Shown: piece by piece, positions 13,601 to 26,200 of the stretch
Numbering within the stretch: the first letter of the stretch is position 1
Layout of the letters: every line of letters starts with the position of its first letter
Assembly (NCBI GenBank): GCA_005408345.1
Contig: SEMN01000352.1
Coordinates: 1-64,000 of the forward strand
DNA length: 64,000 bases
Direction: 5' to 3'
Origin: Macquaria australasica
Lineage: Eukaryota; Chordata; Actinopteri; Centrarchiformes; Percichthyidae
Made by a program: the position numbers and the translations under genes
The notes under the pieces: generated by a model
What the model was told of the DNA's origin: nothing
Seen by the model: the letters and a program-made list of their open reading frames with translations, nothing else
Database searches by the model: none

Positions 13601-15186
13601 CAGCAGGAAAGAAAACTTTAAAAGGTTTACATAACATACTGAATGTTAGAGTATGAGTAGAAGAGCTGACAGAGGTAGTACCTGTAGCCCATTTAAACTT
13701 AAAGAAGATAATGTACTGGTACTATGTGAAAATATTTGTAGTAGCCATTGTAGCAGCTTTGCCATAAATAACACAAAAGTAGAATTTAAACTAGTAAGAA
13801 TGTCTCTAATTTTAATACAATAAAACTTTAATTTTTGTGATCACATCAGCTGGTTGAAAAATGAATGAAAGTGGAAAGGCGAGCAAAACATGAATAAAGG
13901 GGTTATGTGATTTCAGAGAGGTTATATGAAGACGCCTTCACCAATTAAAGTGATAAATATATAATGGAACACAAGTGTGCTTAGCTGTCAACCTGCTCTG
14001 AGCAGGCAGGCAGCAGACGTAGCCTACTCATTCCTGGCACTCATATTAGTAGGGCAGATAGGCAAACCAATTGTGCATTTTATGAGTGAAGCATGAAAGT
14101 TTCAGCATATATTCCACATACCCCAAGGTTTTATTTCAGACACGGAGGCAATTTGTATCTAACCTCTGGTGGCCATGAGAGGCCATTGACCTCAGCATTG
14201 TATTTTTCCAGCTTTTGCCCCATCACTCTGCGTTATAATCATGTATATCTTTGCCAAAATTGCATTTTTGTTCTAATGAAGATGCTTATTCTGCTATGAA
14301 GATGCCCAGTCTGCAGTGGTCAGTACCTACCAAAAGTGGTCCAAGGAACGAAAACCAGTGACCTGGCAACAGGGTCATGGGTGGCCAAGACTAATTAATG
14401 CGCGTGGGGAGCAAAGGCTGGCCTGTGTGGTCCGATCCAACAGAAGAGCTACTGTAGCTCAAATTGCTGAAAAAGTTAATGCTGGTTCTGATAGAAAGGT
14501 GTCAGAACACACACTGCATCGCAGTTTGTTGCGTATGGGGCTGTGTAGCCGCAGACCGGTCAGGGTGCCCATGCTGACCCCTGTCCACCGCCAAAAGCGG
14601 CTACAATGGGCACATGAGCATCAGAACTGGACCGCAGAGCAATGGAAGAAGGTGGCCTGGTCTGATGAATCACATTTCCTTTTACATCATGTGGATGGCC
14701 AGGTGCGTGTGCGTCGCTTACCTGGGGAAGACATGGCACCAGGATGCACTATGGGAAGAAGGCAAGCCGGCGGAGGCAGTGTGATGCTTTGGGCAACGTT
14801 CTGCTGGGAAACCTTGGGTCCTGACATGTGGATGTTACTTTGACATGTACCACCTAACTAAACATTGTTGCAGACCAAGTACACCCCTTCATGGAAACGG
14901 TATTCCCTAATGGCAGTGGCCTCTTTCAGCAGGATAATGCGCCCTGCCACACTGCAAAAATGGTTCTGGAATGGTTTGAGGAACACGACAACGAGTTCAA
15001 GGTGTTGACTTGGCCTCCAAATTCCCCAGATCTCAATCCAATGGAGCATCTGTGGAATGTGCTGGACAAACAAGTCCAATCCATGGAGGCCCAACCTCGC
15101 AACTTACAAGACTTAAAGGATCTGCGGCGGCAAAAGGGGGACCTACACCATATTAGGCAGGTGGTCATAATGTTATGGCTGATCGG

Positions 15187-15229
<43 letters not shown>

Positions 15230-17214
15230 ATGATGATGATGATGATGTTTATGAGACATTATTCCATTTTAGAAACATAGAGAACTGCTCTAACTATATA
15301 AGCCTTACAAATGCATTATAATGTCTTATGAATGTGCTTATAATGCATATGACCTTCATAGAAAGTCTTACCATTTCACTCACTAAACATGTTTGAATTT
15401 AATATTGCTGCATATTAATTTATAAATAAATATAAATAAATTTACAATGTGTTATGTTCTTGTGCATTACAGGATAATCCCTGCATGTCTCAGCTAGCTT
15501 GTATGCACTCTTCAGAACTCTAGTGGTGGTGGAAAGTTTTCTGGTGTCTGCTTCTTTCTTTGTCACCATGTCAAAACGCCATATACTGATTGATCTTGCC
15601 TAGCCTTCTACATCTAAGCATTCCAAGCTACATTGCCCCACTAACTGGGAAATCTGTGCTCTCTGCTAAGTAGAAACAGGGGAAGATTTGCAAAGCCCTG
15701 CCAGGTCAAGCAAGCCACCAGTAGGTAGCGGTTATACATCATTGGCCAGGGATCTCCTTGAATTTCAGGAACTTAGACAAATACCAGCTGAGCTGGACCT
15801 GGACAGGCTGGATGATGGGGTGGTTCCCTGATTTGTTCATGTTTAACTTTATTAAAACAGAGTTCACAGCAGTTTTGTACAATCTATGTGTAATAAGAGC
15901 GTAATAATTGATGTATACCACCTTTATGCCTGCGTAAAATTGAAACAAATTGATTTGACAGCCTGAAATTTGTTTGCCCTCTGCCTAGTCCCAGGGGTCA
16001 AATCTGAAATGCCTCCATGTCTGAAAATAAACTTCATGGTTTATAGAAACACTGGAGAAAGTTTCATGCTTTAGTCATAAAAATGCACAATACCTTCCAT
16101 GTAAGAGCTTATCTGCTCCACTATATTGTAGTACGCCGCTGGATTGGCATCGTCACACCCTCACAAGGTTCTTACAAGTTCAGGTTATGGAAAGTCCCAT
16201 GCTGCAGGTTGTTAGGTTCCTGCAGTGTAAAAGGGCCGTATCATTGATTCATGAGTCTTCCTGTTAAGCTAGGCTACAATCAAAGTCAGTGCTTCCTGAT
16301 AAAACGCATACAGTAAAAAACATATTAAAAAACAATGGATAATAAAAAATCGAAATTGATCACCACTTGCTGGCCGTACAATATTATTTACAGTATTTCA
16401 TTGTAAATACAGCATTTAAGTGTTAAATTTACAGTTGAATTATGAAGAAGCCCACAATTATTGATGTGGAGTAAAAGGTACATTTCAAATTTAATTGTGG
16501 GGTTTAATAATTTTGTGTATGACCAGATTGAGCCAATAGGTTATTTGCTGCTGTTTGCTAGCCCCCACTCTAATGTACCATAGCATAGCAAAGCAAAATC
16601 TGAAACAGCACAGCACACGCTAGCATACTGTAATATAATTTAGTATAGAGCAGCAGTTCATCACTAAATAGTGTACTGTAGTAGTACAGTGGAGTATGGA
16701 AGAGCATACTGCAGTGCTAGAACATCATTTGTTGTTTCCAGTACTGACTTGTAAAAGGTGGGAACCCAGTTCTTTAGCCATGCTGTCCAGAGGACTCAAC
16801 CTTGCTGGCTGACCCCATCCATCACCCAGACCTACAGAGAGAGACAGACATGGTAAGACAGTCAGGGAGACAAAGACTGACACTCCATCTATCATGCAAG
16901 AGAAAAATATACACACAGTCCCTGGGCTTTCACACCAAACATGCAAGTTCAACATTGTGCAGATCAAGGGCATTATTTCCAGTGGAGAAAATAGATGTTT
17001 GAGCTGTTTGCTATAATGGTTTACAAGGTTTTGTGGCAAAAAGTTCAACTAAATCGAACTTTGACCCCAAAAATGCTGACCTCCACAACACTAACTCAAT
17101 TAGCAGCACTGACAGGACAGCACATATTTCACTGTAGAGACGAATACAGGAAACATTTAAACATTTTTGTGCATCTTAGAACTCCCAGTTATGTAACTCC
17201 ACTCTGATGCATGC

Positions 17215-17248
<34 letters not shown>

Positions 17249-20200
17249 CAGAGATGATGTGATACCTTGTTGGAAGTTTAATATTGTAATCATTTACATA
17301 TATTCAAATATTTTTACTAAATTAATTAACACATCAATCAATCCCAGGCCACAGGCCCATAAAAGAATGAAGGTAAAGAGAAAACACAACCATTTATGAG
17401 GATTTGTCCAATTCTGAAAATACAAGATATTTTATTCTGGCTGTACCTATAGTCTGCTTTAGCTGTTGGAGTTTGAGGCATGCCATTACAACCAGCGTGT
17501 ATGAGATGGTGTTGCAGTCTTTTTCCATTTGAGGCAAATTAGTTGACCAGCAAGCAGTGTAAAGAGGGATACAACTGCAGCTTGGTAAACAGTGTTCTTT
17601 AAATCCTGGGGGACCACCCCAAATAATTGCTGTCAGAGCAGAGCCAGTTCTGGACATTTTTGTGCCCACTGGATTGATCATTTCACTGCCAAATAATTTA
17701 TGATATTTTAGTTTAATTCAACTTTATTCAACTTCAGTCAACTTCTGTTCTGTGTCATAAACAACACAGTGAGTATGTTTACATGCACCCCACTCTTCCT
17801 GTTACTAAGTTTTATCCAGATTATAATCCTATCAGGGTTATGATATGGAACATAAGAAACCTGGTTATTCATATCCCTTATCCAGGTTTCTTTGTCTGTG
17901 AAGTCTTTGACCCCTCCACAAAGGACAGTCTCTCATTTCTGGACTGATTAGCAGCATTATCAGCAGACCACATTTTATGATCCAATATTATTTGAATGTC
18001 ATTACAGGGCTCAGCCCACAACAGGCCTGCATTAAAATTAAGAAAGCAATTTAGATGTGTGAAAATAAAAACTTCCTTTATAGTTTCCTATAAGTGTTCT
18101 AGAGGATATTGGTATGGGGGCCCTGAAGGTCAAAACACAACAACATTACACAAAGCAACAACGTTTCGGAAAACACAACAACATTACACAAAACACATTT
18201 CAGAAAACACAACGTTACATAAAACACAACAACATTACACAAAACACAACATTTCACAAAACACAACAACATTACACAAAACACAACGACATTTCAGATT
18301 ACAGAAAGGGTAGGACAACACTTCTTGTTTGTGACTGGACAGAACCCAAGTCACACAAAACCTGACTTCCAGTCGGGGCGCTACGCAATGCTACCATCTA
18401 TAGTCACTGCTACTACGGACTCTGAACAGCGTGTTTTCTCTCGGTCTCTCCTTTCTCTGCCAAAAATCAGAATTGCAGATGTTGTCAGTCTTGCTGACAA
18501 ATTTTAAGGCAATGTGAAAAGGTCAAAGTTAGACAAGCAATTTACTTTTGATTATCAAGGTATGAAGCCTACTATGCTAATGCTAAATTACTTTCTAGTT
18601 CAGCACTTACCTGTTAGATGATCTTCAAAGTATGCTTAAATAAAAAACTTTTCTTGTCAACAATGTATTTGTACCTGTGTTTACTATGTATTTATTGCAG
18701 GAAAAGTTGTAATTAGGGTCAGATGCTATAGATCACTAATAAAGTGAGGAACCACAACAGCTCGAGGTAAATACATGTAAATATTTAATGTTAAATGGTA
18801 CATTGTTCCTGTTAAACAGTCAGATGGTTCTGCTTTCCTACCTGTGCTCAAAAGCTGTTGTCTGTGTCCACAGAAACAGTAGCTATACAGGTGAATAACT
18901 GGACTGTAATACATTCATAAATTCAAGGCTTCCTTAATTTATAGATGCCAATTTAATGTGATGCTTAGTACACACTCACTACATAGCATGTGATCATGAA
19001 ACTGACACATAACAGCTTTTATAATTTTTTAAATATAAAATGATTAATATTATTTAAATAAGTTGTGAAATATATTACAGTCTTGACATCACTTTCTTCA
19101 TATCACCTTTGAAACTACAAACATTCCACCTGAGATGACAGCATATTCATGCTTTTCTGCTGCTGGAAGAAGTTTGTGCAACCATTTGGTTGCAATCCTT
19201 TTCCAGACAGCTCATTTTAGTACACTGGGAACCAAAAATGTTCCCGCTGCCCTTGCTTGCACAAGCAAACAGAAGCCTGGCACAGGACCAGCACCCAGGT
19301 AAAAAAATTTTAGTTTTAATTTGATAAGTTATCTCAAAATTCATTTAAAAGTGCATATCAGTTGCAAAATACATGACAATCTAGTGCAAAATGTATAACA
19401 TGAACAAAAGCCATGAAAAGAGGAGCCACGGGTTCTTCAACAGTATGCAGAGACCTTCGATGTTTATGTTCTCCCACGTGGTCTCATCATCCACGTCGAT
19501 GCTTCACACCTCGGAGCCAGTCCAGATGACACAAGTGAGGACCTTCCATTGGTGTGATCTAGTGACAGATACCAGGAGTAATTCCACAGTGAAGAGGGTG
19601 TGGAGAGATGAGCAGCTTATCGAAGAAATCAAGGCCAAGGTTGATGAATTCTACTTTGGCACATACATTCATGTCGTCCTGGGGAGAAAATACACAAGAA
19701 AAAGTAACATACTAAGTATTAAGATATTTTATTTAAGTAAAAATACAAATAAGTCTAAGTCTTTCATTCAAAATCCTACTTAAATGTACAGAAGCCTTAT
19801 TAGCCAAATGTACTTAGAGAATCAAAAGTACTTGTGCTGCAGAAAAAAATGGCTTGTGACTGATATATTATTATGTATTTTATCATTAGGTTGTTATTAC
19901 TAATGCATCATTGCTTAATTGTCTCTACTTGAGGTGGAGCTAGCTTTAACTACCTAATACTATACTATAAAGTAGTTTCATCCAGTGGTTCCCAACCTAG
20001 GTGTCGGGCTCCTTCCTCTGGGTCAAAAGATACATTTGACTAATTATTTATGGGGTAGAAAAGAAGAAAAAAATAAATATTCTACAAATATTCTTCTTTT
20101 GCACTTTTCTCATGTTTCTCTTTTTGTGAAATATTGGATAAGTTTAAGCAGTTATTTAAATACCCCCAAAATGTACTTATTTACAGTACTTGAGTAAATG

Positions 20201-23200
20201 TACTTATTTACTTTCAACCACTGCATACTGATGAGTGAAAAGCTTTGTTAGTTAGTAATATACATTTTTAGAGATAGAACTTCAACATTATAAATCTTAC
20301 ATAGTCAGCGCATACTTAATTTTTAAATTACATGAATGATTATCTATTCACTTAAATTAAAACCAGTGAGAACATCACTGTAAATACATCCTTTATTCAG
20401 GTCAACAAGCAAAACAATGCCACTCACATATCAGATTTTCCTAAATGTTGGCTCTATTTCAGTAGTTAAACACGTTACATACCATTATTAAACAGTGGGA
20501 AAGTAACGTTAGAACATTCACTTTACTAACATGTAGCTTGGCTACTAACTAGCATAACTGCTAGCTGCTAGACGCTGCTTTATATTGCAAATATTAGCTT
20601 GTCAAGTTTGTGTAACATTATTTTAGATAACAAATCATCTACAGTGTTAATATTTCAGTTGTCATCGACTCTCGGTGACTACTGTATTTATCCAGTTCAT
20701 TAGCAACATGCTACACTCACCCTGAGTAGGACGGCAGTCGTCAAGATCCTGCACCAGCACTGCCGCATCAACGCACTCAGTTTCATCAGCCACCGTTTCG
20801 TCCACATCACAACCACTTCTTTTGGCCGTTTGTGTCCTTCAGGTGCAAGGCACACACAGAGACGAGGGACGAGCAGGTAAATCCTGCTCGTCCCTCGTCT
20901 CTTCTTATGGACAAAATCCATGTCCTTTTAAAATGTCCGTCGGTTGGAAAGCTGTGAAACTATGAATACAGCTGTTTGTTTAGAGTTAGAACAATAAACT
21001 CTGCCATTGTTTTTCGACCGTGAGTTAAGCTAGCGCTCAGACCGGAAAAGAGTTCTCCCGACATCCGGTTTGCGCTTGCTATATTGTGAAATAGGCCTAT
21101 TGATTGACCTGAGTTCTGTCCAATCACAAATAAGAAGTGTTGTCCTACCCTTTCCGTAATCTGAAATGTCGTTGTGTTTTCTGAAATGTCGTTGTGTTTT
21201 CTGTAATATTGTTGTGTTTTCTGAAATGTCGTGTTTTGTGAAATGTTGTGTTTTGTGTAACGTTGTGTTTTCTGAAATGTTGTTGTGTTTTGTGTAATGT
21301 TGTTGTGTTTTCCAAAATGTTAGTGTTTTGTGTAATGTTATTGTGTTTTGTGTAATGTTGTTGTGTTTTCCAAAATGTAAGTGTTTTGTGTAATGTTATT
21401 GTGTTTTGTGTAATGTTGTTGTGTTTTCTGAAATGTCGTTGTGTTTTGTGAAATGTCGTGTTTTCCGAAATGTTGTGTTTTCCGATATGTCGTTGTCTTT
21501 TCTGAAATGTTGTTGTGTTTTCTGAAATGTTGTTGTGTTTTCTGAAATGTCGTTGTGTTTTGTGTAATGTCATTGTGTTTTCTGAAATGTCGTGTTTTGA
21601 CCTTCAGGGCCACCGTATATTGGATCTGTTGTTGGAGAAGGTCTGGGCTGGATTTAGACAAACTTTCTTCAGTCTCAGCATGACTAAAATACTGAAGTTT
21701 TGAATTAACAACAGCATTTTAGAACTGTGGTTCATCTGCAAAATGTCACTGAAATAGATGCAAATCATGAAATAGATGTTTTTGAAACTCAGTGCAGCTC
21801 TATTCACATCGTTCACTGATACTCGCTGTCCTATCATTTATTCAAACTAATGGTTACATCTTAATTATTTTGTGGCTCTGTGGTTCACTCCCTTTCAAGC
21901 CTATGCACTCAGTTTTTTAACAGAGGGCATGTGGGTGTTTTTGATAGCTGTCATTCCAGGAGCAATTATCTGCCTTTATAGCTGATACATAAACCTAGCA
22001 TGGCCTATATTAATCAAAGTGCCTGTAGATCAGCACAGGACATCCTTAGTTTCACCTTAATTTTAGGGTGTAGAGCATTACAAATTCCATCATTTTTTCT
22101 TCTCTTCAACTGATTAACATTCTACATGACTCGAGTTGAGGGCGCGCCTGTGCACATACATGCTCAGTAGCCCGGTTATGGTCATTTGTAGGATGTTTGC
22201 ATACAACATAAGTAGGATAATCTAGTTATGTCTCTGATTCTTATGCAGCAGTGTGAGCAAATAAATTGCGTGGGTCGCAAAATAAGTGACAAAAACAAAC
22301 AGGAAAATTCTGGTATATTTCAACCTGGCTTTATGACTAAATACCCACAAAACTAATGACATTCCCATCAGCTTCAGCATATTGTTAATTAGCAAATATC
22401 AAACACTCTGAACTAAGATAGGTCGAGGCAGATAACCACAAAGATATCAAGAGGAAAGTGAGAATTTTAACTTTCACCTCCTTATCAACCTACACCATCA
22501 TTGGTTGGGTTTGCTGACGGAGAGGTTAGTTACAAACATTAACTGTTGGTGACGACATGCAAATTCCATTCTCCCACATGAAAGTCAGATCCACATCCTT
22601 TTGTAAGCAGTGCACTTCATAACTACCTTCTGTCTATGTCCATGACTGTCCTTATCTTTTTTTGGAGCTGAGTAGAAGTTTAACATGTTTTACAAAGTGG
22701 GACTTGCTTTGGGACAAAGAACTGAGACATGCTTTGTGAAACATGCCAATAGAGTGAAAAGCATCTCCATTTGGTGGTATACTTTTCCATGTACCAACCC
22801 CAACTATAAAAATATATTTTTGCATACAGGTATGTGTGGGAACACCTATAAACAAGGAAAATGTTGGAGGAAACAGAGGGTTCTGTCATCACCTGATCTG
22901 GAAGGAATGAACTGTTAATAAACTCTCTTTTCCATAATCTATGCTGACATTCAGAGAACCCTGTATAAATCAAATACCCAGCTGTCATCAAGCTAGGAGA
23001 GTCAACAATGTGACATATCAAGGCCCAGCTAGTTCTCAGTGATTATTTTAGTTATTTATAAAACTTAAAAACATTGTTAAAATTAAAATAATGCAACTGT
23101 CAACAATGTTTTAAAGATCTGTATAAGGTGTTATGCTTGACGTCTCAGCGTCAGAAAGATTATGTTTTATGTTCTGTAGTCATCAAGATTTAAGCCTATC

Positions 23201-26200
23201 CACAATTTCACACAATCCCATCAGCTGCTCCTGGCTGCATATGTGTGCATATGTCCCTCTTGCACACTGATTTTCCAAGAAACAAATGGTAAAATACACT
23301 GATAACAGTCGAAGGGCTCCAAATGCTTGAGTATATTGTTAAACTGATAACATATCATATAATGGACTATTATCAGATTATTCTAGGCAAAGGGTGAACA
23401 CTTGTTGTTTTATCAACTTAATCTTAAATATATAAACATTTGCATACATCTAGACTAAAAAATTGTCCCTGTATTTGGACTGAGTTTTTAGAAAGACAGT
23501 ATCAAACTTTTTGGAAGTCTATGGATATAAAGGATTTAATTTCTACTGAATCATTTCCTGCAGAACCATGTGCAGCAAGAACAGTGTTTCTGCTAAGCAG
23601 GTCAGTTTGTAGAATCAATTCTGCTTTTCAAATCAATTGTAATTTCATAGCCGTGCTGCTGGAATATTGGCAGTGAAGGGATATGGAAAATACTAAATGA
23701 AAAATGACCATATAAAAGCTGTATTTTTAGGATTGCACAGAAAAAGTACACAAAAGGGACATGAAACCATCAAAGCTCAAAATGCATTAATTTTCTATTT
23801 TAAGACTAGTGTGAGTGAAATGGACATGTCTTAAATTAAAATTTTATAGAAGTAAAAGTACAGAAGTTTTAGAAGTGAAATATACATGAGTATTAAGAGT
23901 ACTTATAATCATTCTGAAACTCACTTTAATAATGTTAATGTGTTCAGGTTTTGTGATGTTGTGGCGGGTTCAGGTCTGACTCTGATGAATAATTTAAACT
24001 ACAGCAATATATATTTTCTGAGTAAACAATATATTTTATATGTAAAATCTTTCACCAAAAAAGTAACTAAGCAGCTTGAAGGAGAAGTGGTTATTAAAAT
24101 GGAAAAACTGAACTACAGCGCCAGTGCCTTCTAATACAGTGCTTGAGTAAATACTTATTTTCGTTATGGGCATATGCCGAGTTACAGTCTGTGATAACAT
24201 CTAGAACTGAGTAGCCTATTTAATAACTAACTCCTTATGGATTTTTGTAATCTTTATTTAAATTCACCCCATGAGAAAAACTGTATGAATAATAACACAC
24301 TGGCAGTGATGGACACATGTTTTTATTTAGAAATTACACATGACTTGTTGCTGTGTTCATTTGTGGCCCACAGGTCAAACAGAGCCATTATGGACCAGAA
24401 CAAGTCAGAGCTCTGCAGACTGTTTGACCGCTAAGTCGGTTTTCATAAGAAAAAACACCCAAAAATGTTACTAAAATATAAACTCTCCTTATCAGTGGAA
24501 AATTGCTGTGTGGCTTTGAAAAAAGTGTTAAACTAGTAAACACAACTCAATATTTTACTCTAAATCAAAATAATCTCATCTAAATAAGAAATGTTTCTAT
24601 CAGCTTCACATAAATTACTATAAATTCTTTTGTGACCCTGCTGGATTCCTGATGTTCTTCCAATAATAACACCAACTAACAACTTTACCAAAGTAACAAC
24701 AGGCTAAATTAAAATACTTCAAATGAAATATGAAAGTATATGTAAAAATATGCAAAAACAAAGCCATCTTATAGGCCATTCAGTCCATATTTCTAAGCTT
24801 AATAATTGTTTTATTATTATTTATTGTTTTATTTGTTTTATTTGTTGTTTGTTTGTTTGTTTGTTTGTTTGTTTTGCTTTTTGTTTTTTGTTGTTTTGTT
24901 TTTTGTGACTTCGTTAGCAATTAAATGTTTCAGCAGCTGAGGTAAACCTCCAAATCATGACAACAGTCACGCTACTGGGCTGCATGCGGATGGCGCTGGG
25001 CTACGTTCAAAAGTATTCAAAATAATAAAAGGTTATGACCTCCTTTTCAAGCAATGCAAAGAAATGCCTTCAGCTGCAGGCTACTGTGCCTCGGCCGGTA
25101 GGCTAATATGTGCATTGGCCATGAGAGAAAGCGTCTTTTTCAGATTAACAAATAAAACAGTATTTAAGTCAGTCAGAAGATTCAAGAGGTCTCGACGCTT
25201 TATCCACTTCAGGAATTAATGCTACTATCAAATGTAGAATAGTATTAGCCGTTGATCCTGTCTGAGATTACAGTGACACAAAAATGAGTCTGTTGTGCTT
25301 CTTCCGAGCATTAAATCAGATGGTGCAGTCATAAAAGCATTACATTAAGTGTTTCCCCGCGCTTCTAGATAAACATCTCATACATCAGCCTCTTGTAGTC
25401 TACATAATTAATCCTACATTAATTTCAGATTGTAAATGAGGACCATCGACAAAGTTAGTCTTACTGATTACTGAGTTCTCCACATCCCGCGGCTCTGCGT
25501 TATGGATCTTTATTGGAATTACAGGACTGCAAAATAACCCACCACAAAATGTATCCATGATATTCTGGATCAGACTTTGGTCTTATGAGCATTAAGATTT
25601 CCCAGGCTCATGGAGTGAAGAAATGTGCATGCCTGTTGTCGGACAAAGAGGTCGTATTGACTGCTCCGCTGGACTCTAACGGGTGGCCCGGCCATAAAAG
25701 GCCGTGTGTTGAGTCTGACTTTATGAGTGATGACAGAGAGGAAAAGCTCTGTTTTCCTGCCCTCTAACCTGCCCCATTGAAGGTGTATGCGGCCTAATGA
25801 AATAATTCACTTTGATAAATGAGTCAGGCGTTTAAACTAGACATCAGCTTTTAATCAGAGGGGGGAAACAACTTCAAAACTTCACTGACACCCTAATTAA
25901 CAAAATTAGTTTAACAGCCCAAAGATTGTGATTGAGTGAAGGAACAAACTTCCAGACTGAAATTCACGTTAACTGTTACTATTGCAAGGAGAGTCTAATC
26001 TGATTATTCTTATTTTTTAACTTAAAGTTTATTTTAAAGTGTATTTAAATCACTATGTCAATATTGTTTTAAAGCGGTAAAGAAAAGAATAGGTGCCACG
26101 TTGTAATAACATTATGAAGGGTTTGTAAATTGTAACTTATGGCTTTATAAATTGTTCATAAATCAGTTACCTTAGAATATATTAATAAGAACAACACTGG

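Larger units (their letters stand above)
18113..21617. mobile_element. DNA transposon with TIRs, subterminal arrays and SWIM/YqaJ remnants (ISL2EU-like)
   Basis: The left end TATGGGGGCCCTGAAGGTC and the right end, reversed, TACGGTGGCCCTGAAGGTC are terminal inverted repeats about 3.5 kb apart. Just inside each end is an array of roughly 20-bp units (AAAACACAACAACATTACAC and AAAACACAACATTTCAG types), in opposite orientations. Inside each array the unique sequence GATTACAGAAAGGGTAGGAC is also mirrored. The left half encodes fragments of a SWIM zinc finger plus YqaJ exonuclease protein on the plus strand; the right half has a short coding-like piece on the minus strand. From memory, ISL2EU-type elements carry a YqaJ protein beside their transposase; that assignment is inference. 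It is broken, and lies in sim2 intron 1. Confidence 0.7.

Noticed and set aside
21145..21661. Open frames of 107-142 codons rich in KTQQHY-like repeats
   Set aside because: Readthrough of the subterminal repeat array of the transposon.
24845..24905. Possible CRISPR-like or structured repeat
   Set aside because: It is a simple (TTTG)n run; no spacers.
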